From positions 7,564,001 through 7,628,000 of the forward strand of contig NC_091967.1 in NCBI RefSeq assembly GCF_036711975.1: a stretch of DNA of 64,000 nucleotides, written 5' to 3'. The stretch comes from Onthophagus taurus (lineage: Eukaryota; Arthropoda; Insecta; Coleoptera; Scarabaeidae). A program made the translations under genes and the position numbers. A model generated the notes under the pieces. The model had not been told where the DNA came from. It worked only from the letters and a program-made list of their open reading frames with translations, and ran no database searches. Below, one piece after another: positions 1-12,200 of this stretch (the first letter of the stretch is position 1; each line of letters begins with the position of its first letter).

Positions 1-475
1 AATAAATAGCTATGAACAAATAGCATACGCTGAATGGTATTCATCATAAATTCCTTTTGTTAAAAGAAATCCGTTTTGATAATAATCCTTTTTTAATATT
101 TATTAATTCCCGCCAAGTTTTAAATTTCGCGCGTTGCATTATAAAGATCCCCAATCTTCCATTGGTTGGCACGGTTCAAACAAAAATACGCGTCCCAATT
201 GGCCGAGATTCAAAACAAACCCCGATCGATTCGCCATATTTGACAACTTAAGCGGCATTTATCACTCGAAAATCCGTAAACAAATCCTTACAGATTTCGA
301 TGCGTTTACAATCACGTTTCTTAATGAAAACGGAATAAATAACCATCCGTGGTGGCCGTTCTTACAGGTAATTAATTCAATTAATTAATAATACGATTGA
401 GTAGGGGGTGCGCATCATAGAAATACGATCGATAATTTACCTTTTCTATTTTAATATATTATTTATGTTTATAGC
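1..475 (+). promoter_or_regulatory. 5' region and probable non-coding first exon of the SR-factor gene
   Basis: No convincing coding sequence is visible. A CAG|GTAATT splice donor lies at 367/368, and a TTTATAG acceptor lies just before the ATG-containing exon at 475. The stretch before 367 is therefore probably a non-coding first exon followed by a short intron of about 107 nt. The open frames here have no recognisable domain. This is inference from splice signals only. Confidence 0.4.
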
Positions 476-481
476 ATGAAA

Positions 482-3400
482 ATGTCGCGGTATAGTTCAG
501 ATTGTAAAGTTTACGTCGGCGATCTCGGCAATAACGCTTCCAAACAAGAATTGGAGGATGCTTTTGGGTACTACGGTCCACTCCGTAACGTTTGGGTGGC
601 TCGTAACCCACCGGGATTTGCTTTCGTTGAATTCGAAGATCCGAGAGATGCCGAAGACGCTATTAGAGGTTTAGGTAATTTTCATTATTCATTTTATTAT
701 AGGTTATTGTTAGGTAATTATAACCTCAAAAATTCAGTTTTTTTTCGTTTTGACAATATAACCTGAAAATTTTTATGTCAATTTTTTGTTTTGACAATGT
801 TACCTAAAAAAATTGTATGTCAAATAATAATTTTGAGTGTTTTTTTGATTATTAATGTAGACGGTAGAACGATTTGTGGTAGACGAGCACGAGTTGAGAT
901 GTCTAATGGAAAAACTGGTGGTGGTGGACGTTACCGTGGGCCTCCTCCGAGATCGAGGGGACGTCCTTTTCACCCGGATGATCGTTGCTATGAATGTGGG
1001 GATCGTGGGCATTACGCAAGAGATTGTAATAGATATAGACGAGGACGACGCAGGTATGCTTTGATTTTTTTTGGTGAAATTCTTTTTTTATTATTTATTA
1101 TTGTTGCGTATCAGTGCCTTTTGAACTGTAATAAATTATTAGTTTGTTTAGATGGATATCTTACAGGGAAAGTCGATTCTGCAGTAGAAGTAGACTGTAC
1201 CTAGGTAAAGACGATTTTTACTGGTCTTTTCAGTAAAAGTTGATTAAAAGCTAAAGTGTTGAATTTTGATCAACATTTATTAGTATTTATTAGGTAGTAA
1301 AAGTTGACTTTTTACAAGGAAAGGGTCTACTAGCTAAACAAAAGCACATAAAAAGACAAAACCTTTATTAATACATAAAGAGATAAAAATGTTTATAAAA
1401 AACTAATAAAAATTCAAAACCTTTATAATACATACAGATAGAAATGCTTATCATTTATTACAGCAGGAGTTCTTTGAGTTGCAAAGCACACCTTTCTTCT
1501 TACACATGCACTTCATGGATTTGCATGTAGTGTTGCAAAGGCATTTAAAAAATCCTTGTGAAGTTGCAACAGTCCTCACCGCTATTGTTTTATCCATAGG
1601 GACTTCATTTTCTTGGATAATATTTGTAGGACATTTACTAACAATGTAATACTATGGGCAGGGAGAGAGATCTTTTATTTTAGATTGAAAAAATTACCTT
1701 GAGAAAAGCTGCTTTAGAATTCCATTTCTTGTTCCAATTTGATAAAATCCTTTGTAGTTACATTTTGAAATTTTCTCTTCCTCCATGTCCAGTGGATATG
1801 TGCGCGGAAAATTTGATCTGTTTATTTTCAATCAACTGTTACTGGTACTTTTAGTAAGAGTTGACTTTACCTAGGCAGTCAACTCTTGCTAACAATCGAC
1901 TTTTCCTGTAATATATGTATATAAATAAAACGTTACTAATCATGTTGGTATCATAACCTGTGTTGAAATGGCACTGATCGGTATACAGGTGTAAATCATT
2001 TTTATAATATACGTTTAATTACGATAAAATAATTCTTGATAAAAAAAGAAATTGTTGATTATGATAGAGTTTGGCTTAAGGTGATGCCATGTTATAGGTA
2101 TAGTCTGTGGGCGGTAGTCAGGTAACACACGGTGTGAATATGAGTTTGGGGTGACCTCTAAGAGTCTCTCGTACCTACATCTTCTACTACGTAGTACAGC
2201 TCTGCTAGTGCGTGCGTTGTCGTCCCCGGAGACACTCCTCGGCTGCTACCGCCACACGTCTCGGCACCTCTCCCGGCGGCGTACAAACACACACAAAAAA
2301 TAGGGCTTGGGTTTACAAAAAAAATTTTCCAAAAAAAAGTGTCGTAAGGGAGAGAGAAAATAAGAATAAGAAGCAAGCCAACGGCATCGCCCCATGCAGA
2401 CCTCGGCAGCCCGCGTCATAACCAATTGAAATTTGCAAAACCGTTTTCGGCCAGTCTCGCTCTGCTATACGTCAGTCCGTACTTCTTGACTTCTTCTTAG
2501 TAATCTACTAGAGAACCACGATCGTCGCGGTCTCGGGATGCTTCTAGCACACAACGTTTGCTCTCTGTGACAGACCGACAACGAACGGTAAAAAAAGTAA
2601 CTTTTTTATAGAATACGTAAACTCTCTAAACTATTTACTACTACTATTTTTTTTATTACTATGCGTATTATTAAAAAAGGGGGATTCTTTTTTACTAATT
2701 TGTACAAACATTATAATCTCAAGAAACAATTCAATTCATTTTCCAACCAATATCTTATCGTTGTTTTATTTAAATTTAAGAAAATTGAATTATTTTTTGA
2801 ATTATCCCTGTGACTCGGATAATCAACTCATTTCTTGGGGATCTTGATAACAGTGCGTCAAGAAGCAAACTAATTTAAGCAAGTTCCTTAAAGCGCCTTG
2901 ATTATCTGAATCAACCCATATTTTAATTTGTTTCATTTTTATTCAAAATAAAAACATTGAGTTATTGTTAATATTTCAAAAATAAAAATTAATATCTTTC
3001 ATTAACTGTGGCTAGGTTTTTGATAGGGTTGGTTTGGGTCTTTCTATCAGAAATCATCTCTAGGAAATATTAACAACAACTTGTTATGATTTAAAATGAA
3101 TCAAAAACACCCCTCATTGCTCATTTTTAAATCAAAATAGAAATGCAATTTATTTATTATAATAATTAAAAACAAAATTACTAATATCATTAACCTAAAA
3201 CAATGCAGAAAATCTCCGAGACAATCTACAAGATCATTATCGAGTGGTTTTAATGACTGAATGTTTAATTTTTGGTTATATAATGCAATTTGACTTAAAT
3301 AAATGTTAAATGTTCAGTAATTAAAATGAAAATCATCGAGATCGACTTCTTGGGGCAAAAACAAATAGATGTTAGAATTGGAGGGTCGAATTAATTGGTT

Positions 3401-3745
3401 TTTCTCATGTTTTCGTCATCGAGTTTCAACAACAAAGTGCAACAATGTCGCCGCCGCCGTCGAGAACGACGTCGTGTGTTGTTTGATTGGGTGTCCGCTT
3501 TTTTTGTTATTTGGGGTGATCTTTTTGTCGCCAGGTCTAGGTCCAGATCGAGAAGCCGTTCGAGGGATCGTCGAAGCCGATCAAGAAGTGCGTCCAGATC
3601 GAGGAGCCGCTCTCGCAATCGTTCTAGGTCGAGATCGGGTTCGGGAAAGCGAAGCCGATCTAGGAGCGCGGACAGAAACAGCGCGTCCAGGTCGAGAAGC
3701 CGATCGGCGGCACCGAAAGAAAACGGTTCCGGTGATCACTCTTAA
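482..3745 (+). CDS. x16: SR splicing factor, 9G8/SRSF7-type (RRM, CCHC knuckle, RS tail)
   Basis: Coding exons are 482-674, 861-1053 and 3535-3745 (597 nt, 198 aa). All junctions are GT..AG and the phases agree. Exon 1 encodes an RRM starting near residue 10 with RNP2-like VYVGDL and RNP1-like GFAFVEF. Exon 2 finishes the RRM and adds a Gly/Arg linker and a CCHC zinc knuckle ([14 protein letters not shown]). Exon 3 is a chain of RS dipeptides. RRM plus knuckle plus RS is diagnostic of 9G8/SRSF7, called x16 in flies; these nuclear proteins bind pre-mRNA, regulate splice-site choice and help mRNA export. The ATG at 482 was preferred to the one at 476 because MSRY is the usual family start. The RS tail is short compared with vertebrate SRSF7. 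Intron 2 is unusually long (2.48 kb); related genes often carry poison exons there, but I could not identify one. Confidence 0.93.
2150..2600 (+). other. GC-richer, CpG-containing island inside x16 intron 2
   Basis: Most of intron 2 (1054-3534) is AT-rich with no coding signal. This segment stands out with many CG dinucleotides. It has a TCAGTC match to the arthropod initiator near 2471 and a possible splice donor (ACG|GTAAAA) near 2588. It could be an alternative promoter with a non-coding first exon, or a regulated cassette exon. The open frames in it show no known domain. Weakly supported. Confidence 0.25.
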
Positions 3746-3986
3746 AATTATATGAGAATTTAACAAAAAAAATGGTCCGATTTATAAGATATGTGTGTTC
3801 TGTTTTCATTTTTTTTTGCCATAATGTGTAATTGATATTTGATGTGTTAGATCTCTTTTGTGCAATTTCGTATTTTTATTTATACGATTTATTGGACAAT
3901 TTGGATTTTTCGTTTTCTCTTGTAAATGAAATGTGATTAGTTTTTTTAGTTTATACGTTTTTTTCTAGTTGTGAAAGAACTAATTA

Positions 3987-3992
3987 AATAAA
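3987..3992 (+). terminator. Polyadenylation signal of the SR-factor gene
   Basis: AATAAA lies 242 nt after the stop codon, followed by a T-rich stretch ending in TTGTTTC. This fits a 3' end near 4010-4020. Confidence 0.6.
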
Positions 3993-4071
3993 ATTGAGAT
4001 AGAATTCAAATTGTTTCTTGTTTTATTTATAAAGTTAACCTTATTTAAAAATATTTTGTTGTATATTTTTC

Positions 4072-4165
4072 ATTGAACTAAAACTAGAACTAACACTAGA
4101 CCTAGAACTAGAAACTTTCAGGTTTAGCCGCACGTCTCAAAACGCCTATTTTACTTGAATCCTAT
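4072..4165. repeat. Dispersed palindromic repeat, copy 1
   Basis: The text AACTAGAACTAACACTAGAC followed by GGTTTAGCCGCACGTCTC belongs to a family also found near 7.8, 12.2, 26.3, 27.9 and 41.4-41.9 kb. The arms run towards TCTAGTTCTAGGTCTAGTG in other copies, making a hairpin-forming MITE-like unit. This copy holds mainly one arm. Confidence 0.65.
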
Positions 4166-4169
4166 GCCT

Positions 4170-6207
4170 ATATTCAACACATATTATTAAAATTTAAATC
4201 ACTCAATTTCAACACCTCACGATGTCTCACGATTTTTTATGAGATGAAGTCACCACATCAACAGCCGGGTGGTAGAGTGGCGCCATATAATTAAATCAAT
4301 CACTAATAAAATTTAATAAACTGCATTTATAGAATAAAAACGAATTTAAATAGTTAATATATTTATTTTATTTAACAAATTACAAGAAACACTTTACAGA
4401 TGTATCTTGTTTTCAATAAATAATACTAAAAAGTAATAAGTGAAAGAATAAAAGATCTATGCTTAAACATAATTCATTGTAAATTAAACGGAACGAAACA
4501 GAAAAAAAATGGTACAACACAAAACAACATGTAAATAAATTTCGTTTATATTACACAAGTAGTATTTCTATGTATAATTAATAATAACATCAAGATCATG
4601 TTTATTTCTCATCCTTTCTTTTTTTCTTATATACAGAGATGTTTAAACAAAACTAATCATCACTGTATAAGTTTTCGTTTAGATCATAAAAGGTTGGTAT
4701 CGTAATAATTATAATAATATGATTATATATCATTTTGCGATCACAGAAAATCATAACATAAAATTGCACTCGATCAGATCAAAAAAGGGAAAACGTAGTT
4801 GTATTGATATTAACGATTTTTTTAAATTATAAAGTGATATAAGGAAAAAAAGTTTCTTTGGTATGTTAATTGTTTTTAAGTAATAATTTTTTAGTTGATA
4901 AATAGATTAGAGAGCTGCTAAATGTGAATAATATCGTTTTCTTCCAGTAGATCTTTAAATTTAAAATCACAATACGTAATCAGTCCATTATGATGAGAAT
5001 TTTGTTACTGCTTTAAATACTTCAAAATCTAATGTTGGTATCCATGAAAATTAAAAAAAAATAATATCTAAGAATCATATTTAAGTAATAAGAATTATCA
5101 TTAATTTAATAATTTATAATCGTCATCTATATAGGATGATTTATCTACTTTTCTTTGAATCATCCTAATAATAATTAAATGTTCTGTACAAATTAGCTTT
5201 TTTTTTTGTTGTTGCTGCTTCTTTACATAATATTGATATTATTTTGTATGATATAATAAGTAAATATGAATTTGTATGTTTATTATTCACAATTTTTTTA
5301 ATAGAAAAAGGGTAAATGTCAAAAAAATTAAAATGTCAAAAATGAGGTCTGTCAAAAATGACAACTCATAAAAAAATACTATATCTTTTTCTATTAAAAA
5401 AATTATGATTTATTTAACAATTGACTGGTTTAAATGAAAATTCGGATTCTATTTTTTGTATTTTTATAAATTATTTGTTTTTTAGATTTAATTTCTTTCA
5501 TATTTAATGTTACTTTGATTACCTTTCTTTTTCATCTATTGATATTGTTACAAATATCGAAAATTGAATTGTTTCGTAACGTACAGAGGTCTTTTCTTAT
5601 TATTTTTTTTTCTTTGATAGGTGGTGTATAGTAAAAATTTTATAAAAATCTTAATACGAGTATCTTTTTACTTCTAGCATTTTCATCAAATCTCAATTTG
5701 GGACATTATTTTGTTTTTTCTTTAAGTGCTAAGTATTAGAAATAGATATTTTAGATCATTATAATCAATTGAGAATTTGATTTAAATCGCATCAAAAAAC
5801 AAACAATGTAAGGTATAAATATAATTACGATGATTACTTTTTTCTCTTTTTGTAAAAAGATGTTTATTTTCTTATTCTCTTTTCTTAATTTTGTTATATT
5901 TAACAACCATCATTTACTTTTTCAAAAAAATTAAGTGTCGAACTCAAATATAAATAAAATTGACAATAAAAAGTAAAAAATGGCGGTTTAATTGTTTTAA
6001 CTCTCTTTTTGTATTCATCTTTTTTTATTTAAAGAGGCACAATTAATAAATCTTTTCATCTTTTTCTCCTTTAAATATATTCGAGTACATTAAAAATCGA
6101 AGTTTTTTCCCCCTCACAATATTCTTAATTTATTCTTGTTTCAATCTGTCTCATCCTTACCAGAAATTAAAATTAAAGATGTATAAATCACTTGGTTATT
6201 CTCACTA
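4170..6207 (-). other. AT-rich 3' flank / probable 3'UTR of the adenylyl cyclase gene
   Basis: About 2 kb with no coding potential on either strand, very AT-rich, with many ATTTA-like motifs and several candidate minus-strand AATAAA signals. It lies between the convergent ends of the SR-factor gene and the cyclase gene. A long AU-rich 3'UTR is the simplest reading, but its true end cannot be fixed from sequence. Confidence 0.4.
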
Positions 6208-9200
6208 TTACACGTCACTGTCCGGATCGGTTTCGCTACGCGGTTGCCCAAAGTTTCTCGTAATGCTTTCGCTCATCGATCGAATGTTTGCCAAATGTAC
6301 GTCACTCGACGGCGGCATCGAAAAATAATTCAAGCGATGCTCCAAATCGGGTACCGCGTTTAAATCGTCGTCCGTTCGATAACAATTGTCATACTCCGAG
6401 TCGTACAATGCACTCAATGAATCCAACGACATCATCGCATCCGAATCGAAAATTCTCGACGAAGCTCTCGATGACATCGAAGTGTTATCGTCCATGTCAC
6501 CTTCGTGATTATGATCGTTATAAGCTGAATTTACATCACTTAAAGCACCTAAAAAAAAATTATTAAATGTCAAACTGACAGTTAACATGACAAACGTCAT
6601 CTTGACGGTTATAAATATAAACGATAATTTATATATTATTATGATTTAGATACCTTCAGCATCTGTTAATCCCGTTTCGTTAATCATAGAAATATTTTCT
6701 AGAGCCGGATCATCAGTAGTATACCCAGTACTTTCTCTATCATTTAATAATGGTTCTGAAGCGCCTTCAGCTTCGTCATCTTCGCTCCATTCCGATTGAC
6801 TATTTTCGGTTTCTTTTTGTGTATGATGTTGTTCCTTTTCGCCGTTTTCAATGTTTCTTAATTTTTCCTGTACCTTTTCCTCTAAGAGTCGCTTAACTTC
6901 TTCTTCCTGTATTATTAAATAAGTGAGATTATACGAAGAGGCGGGCCGAAAAAAACGGCCGAAAATGTTTACCAGTTCTTTATCCACATGCTGCTTGCAC
7001 AAAGTTTTCACAGCATTTAATGACGATAAAATATTAACTAAAATGTTATTAAATTTCATTTTTTTTGTATCCTTACCTTAGCCGCTTCTTCTTCCATTCG
7101 CCTTTCATCTCGCTCAAAACTTTCTAAATCGGTATCATCATCAGCAATAACAACGGGCCGACTTATTTGCATATCACAGTCATTATTTTCTAAGTCTACG
7201 TCGCTCAATGTCATGGAAGCAGCGTTTTGTTGACATCTACAATTAAAAAATTTCATTACAAAATTTGATTTTTTCAAGTTATATTTGATTTATTTAATGC
7301 AATGAAATGAAAAAAAGCATATTTTTTTTATTTTACCTGTGAATGCGCGTGATGTTATCTATTTTTGTCTAAATTATTTTTTTTTGCAAAGCGTGCCGGA
7401 GAATTGCGCAGCAAGGAGCAGGAACGTGTTTTTAATAGCATTTTAGTTAGTTTATGTGATATTTTAAATAAATGTTAAAAAAGTTATTATCTGATTTTTA
7501 TAATTAAAATTAACCTCTATAGTACCTGTCAAAACTGTTGTGAAGTTGGCAACATTATTAAGGAATTATGTCAATTATGTTATGTCAAGTTTTGACAGCA
7601 ATTTGTGAAAAATTTCCTAACCTCAAAATTTTTGTTATTCAAAATGTGATCAGAAATAAAAAAACAACAAGGACAATAGAATCTAAGAGGAGTGGTACAT
7701 CCCGAGATTAGGTGTACAAATGCTTAATTTATTCTATTCGTGTTTTGTAATTTTGTTAGTTCTACTTTTACTTCAATAATAATGTACAACAATCTTGCGC
7801 TGAATAACAACTAAAACTAGAGCTAACACAAGACCTAGAAACATTTAATTGCGCATCTTTTAAGACGCCTAAACCTGTTGTAGCAGTCCGTTTAGATTCT
7901 GTCGTCTATGAAAAAGAACCTAAAATTGATAAGGATCCTAGGTAATACCAACATAAACCCTAAAAATGTGCCCGACAGGTGTTATATAAAAAAAAAATTA
8001 CCACATCTTGATAACTTTTCAAATCAGATAACCAAATGAAACTTAAAAATAAATTAAATTAATTGTATTAAAAACTGTGTATTAGTCTTGAATTATTTAT
8101 TTTGTTGTTGTTATTAAAATACCTGTCTAACGGTGATATTTTAATCTGCTTATGCGGTTCAGAAGGTCCCGGTGATGGTGCCCTTTTTAACGACCCCTCC
8201 TTGCTGCTTGATCCTCTCGGCGGTGACATGCACTGAAGTGTAACACTTCCGCTGGGGTTCACCCGAAGACCCAAAGCGAGCGCCTGAATGGCTGCCAAAC
8301 CAACTTGGTGATTGTTATTGTTACTTGGTGCGTACCTTACAAGTGGTTCAAGAGCCAAATCTTTACACTGCTGAACCAATTCTAACTTTGGCGGGATATT
8401 TTGCAGTAAATTCTGTTCGTCTAATAATTTTTGAATTTCCTTTTCGAATGATTCTTGATGTGGGTGATGATGGTGGTGATGATCTTCGAGATTACTCATT
8501 TTTAAATTGTTCAGATTAAAATTTGGTGATGTTTTATGATTGTTCGATGAGGATGACGGTGAGGCTCGATGTCTTCGGATATCTTTTTTATCGGTTTGAG
8601 AACAGCCGTCGCGTTTCGTCGATTTATCACTATTAAACGTTTTAAAATCTTCTTTAAGTAACTCCCTGATTTCTTCAGCTTCTTTAAAACTCGGCGATCG
8701 TTTACAATTAATCGAAGACTGCTTATTACATTCTAAAATTGAATCACTGTCATTACGAACTCTTTGATGTTGTTTTTCTAACGTTTTTGGTATTTGTTTC
8801 TTTTGAACAGCACCATTCACACTTGAAGTTCGTAGCATTAACATTGGCTTTTGGTGTGGGGGTCTTGAAAATTCAAAACTTGCACAACTTTCACCTTTGC
8901 AACTTTCTGAACCATCTAGAACAGGAGGACTGATTACTGCTGATGAATCACCACCGAGTGTATTACAGGTATTAGCCAAAGCAAGTACAGCACTAGGCGG
9001 TAAATTGTTAACACATTTTGTACGTTCCGTTGATGAGTTACGTAATGAGCAATTCGGTGGGATGTAATCTAAAGAAGCTCTTGGGGAAATCTCCGGGGAG
9101 GAGCAAGGATTTACTTGGATATCGGATGGAAATAGGAATTGTTGAGTGTCGGTTGGAAGTGGTGGGGAAACACATGGTGAAGCATCAGCATCCGTCGTTC

Positions 9201-12200
9201 TACTGTAAGATTCATCGGAACTACTTATACTTGGAGAATGATTCAAAGAAGAAATTTCATCAGCTGATGAATGTATTCTTTGAGGTGCGTTGTTGTAAAC
9301 CCCACCGATACTTTCATCGGAATAATGTCTTTGTAACGGACTATGTCTTCGAGTGTGTAAAGGACTACGATTTTGTAAAATATTACTTTTCGTTTGCACC
9401 CCCAATTTATTTCTTAAAAATTCGGGTGTGTTTCCTTTTTCTGGCGTTTTAACATAAATTTCATTCATATTGATTTGTTTTCGGTTGCGCCCCGGGCTTT
9501 CTTTTCCGGGGGGTTTTGGTAACGGCTTTAAATATGGTTTAACCTCACTCATAACGGTCACTTTATTGTTCGTATTTCCGCTTTCTAATAATTTATTATT
9601 ATAACTAATATTGTTATTATTTCCTCTTGGCCAAGGTGGTGCATATTTCATCATATCTGGATAATGATTTTTATGAGGCGGAAGTGGAGGTGCGGGTAAT
9701 TCATCATCCGATTTTTTCATTTTCACCGGCTTTGGTAGTACACAAGATGGTGGTAAAAGCGGTTCATTTTCGCATCCGTCACGGTGATTTTCTCTAAGCG
9801 CTGGTAACCTTATAGCATTTCTAATACCTGAATAGTTATCCTCCCTTGAATTTTGCCGCGATTGCATTGAGGTTTGATGTTTTCGATTTCCGTTTAATTC
9901 CGCGTGATGTAAAAGCGCTAAAGGTGTTGCTACACCACCATATAAATTATTGATTGCTACAAAGAAAAATTAAATTAATGTGAAATCAAAAAAATTGATT
10001 TAAATTTACTTGTTGAATTTCCACTTCTCATACTGTTTAATTCCTCCACTCGTATTGTACCTGGTTGTTTTCGATCGATTAAAAAATATGTGGTCATATC
10101 ACCTTTTCCTTTCACTTTCACTTTTCCTCTGCATTGAAATTCGTAGGGATAACCTTTTAAAACTTGGTAAACTTCTTCTGTTACTTGTGTATGGTTGGGA
10201 AGCCCTGTGGAATCCATTCGACTTGCCACATTAACAGTGTTACCCCAAATATCATATTGAGGTTTTCTTGCACCTATAACCCCAGCAACAACTGGGCCAA
10301 TATTTATTCCTAAAGATAAATTCATTCATCATTAAATTATTTATTACATAAATAAAATAACTTACCCACTCTCAACATAAAATTATTATAACTATTTTCG
10401 TTAATATTCAAAAGCCGATCTCTCATGGCAAAAACAAATTCGACCAACGTACTAAGATGTAACCCAGCCGTACTTTCATCTTCGTCCAAAATTCTTGAAT
10501 CCGGCATAAGTCCAACTGCTGCCATATAAGTAGAACCAACCGTTTTGATTTTATCAATAGCTTTAAATCGTTCCTCACTTAATAAATCGTCGAAATCGGC
10601 GATAATTTCATTAAGTAATCGTAAACATTCAACGCCTTGATTATTACCATCCAATTCCGTGTAAAATTCGTGATAATTAGTTATCGAAGCAAAAACCACG
10701 CCAACTCTTGAATAACTTTGATGGTACAATTCCTGCGATAGAGTGGTCTGTAATAGACAAGTTGTAGCCGGTTTATTAGTGTCCCTTTTTTACCACATCA
10801 GTGCCCCATTTATAAAAGAGAACGTGAAGAAGAAAAGAGAACAAAAATTTGTACTTTGTGTAAAGAAAATAAGATGCAGTAAAAAAAGCACATTTTTCAT
10901 TATCTATCCAACAACAAGAATTTTGTGTTTTAAAGAAGAAAACAAAAACAGAAACTGAAACATGCAAAATAAAATCATTATTACCATATTATTTCTAAAT
11001 TGGTTATCCAAAAAATGAGTTGCAACATGCGCCGGAAGTAAATTAAAAAGAATCCGTTTGTTCGAATGCTGAAGAGCGTCCATTTCACGTTTCTCTTCGT
11101 TTGCTTGAACTTGCCATAAAAAATCTAGTCGAGCCGTCCATTCAACTTGTCTTCCATGGATTAAAACAGCCAAAACGAAAATTAAGACTTGAACAACGCT
11201 CGTTACGTGAGTTGGAATTTTCGCTCTAAAGTAAACTTAAATTAAGTTTTTAACTTGTGAATGTTGAAAAAACATACCCTATTCTTTGGTCGTAGCAATA
11301 AAAAAGATACGAATGCGACACCTCTATTAACAAAACATAAACCGTGCACATAACAAATAACAAACACGCTTTTAAAAGTACTGGAAGTCGTAAAAATAAC
11401 GCCACAGCAAAATAACCGAGGGCGCATGATAAAACGATGTATTGAGGAAGCGGGCAAGCTCTATGATCACCTTCGAAACTATCCAAAGTTATATTGTGAC
11501 TAATACAAGGTTCTGATGTAATACAAGTAAACTAAAAAATATTTTAATTAGTAAAAAAATAATACAACACAAAATTTAAACTTACCACATTAACTTGAGC
11601 TACGGTATAAATTAAAACAATGGTAAACATGGTTATTGCTAATCTTAGCACAAAACTTTGTGAAATATCCCATAAAATCCATCTCAGTCGTACAGCTAAT
11701 AATAAAATTAGAACCGCTGAGATCCAAACGAACGCCGTCAGAAATAGAAGAAGTAAAATTATGGTTCTTGGTAAAATTACGGCTTGTAATGCGCCCATTA
11801 AAACTAATAAAACTAAAGCGCATGCTAATGAAGAACTATATCCAACATCCAAATCTTCATGATACTAAAACAAAAATTAACTATATAATAGTATATTATA
11901 TATTTAGTGTTATATTAAAATTTTGATCCATTTAATTTAAAACTATAATGTAGTAAAACCTCGATATAACAGATTAATACTAAGATTGCTATATCCCAGG
12001 AATAGGTGCACAGTTCGAAGGCCCGTTCGTGACGTCAAGCATGGGTAGGCAACAACTATTTCGCATTTTGCATTAGCAAATGCTTAATTTATTCCATTCG
12101 TGTTTTGTAATGTTGTTAGTTTGAGACTTAATGTTCATAATATAAAATGAAGATCTTGATCGAGTTTAGCTGTACATCTCTTAAGATGGCTAAACCAGAA

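Noticed and set aside
800-1204. Longer reading frame running through the second SR-factor exon from 791
   Set aside because: Only 861-1053 is supported by splice sites and homology; the rest is intron.
2158-2421. Opposed open frames in the GC-richer block of the SR-factor intron
   Set aside because: No domain, and the frames mirror each other by base composition. Kept only as a possible regulatory block.
3391-3766. Arg- and Ser-rich frames on both strands over the RS exon
   Set aside because: They are shadows of the RS repeat, which reads as repetitive in every frame.
9018-9452. 144-codon plus-strand frame over the cyclase tail exon
   Set aside because: Antisense to a well-supported coding exon, with no domain or splice signal.
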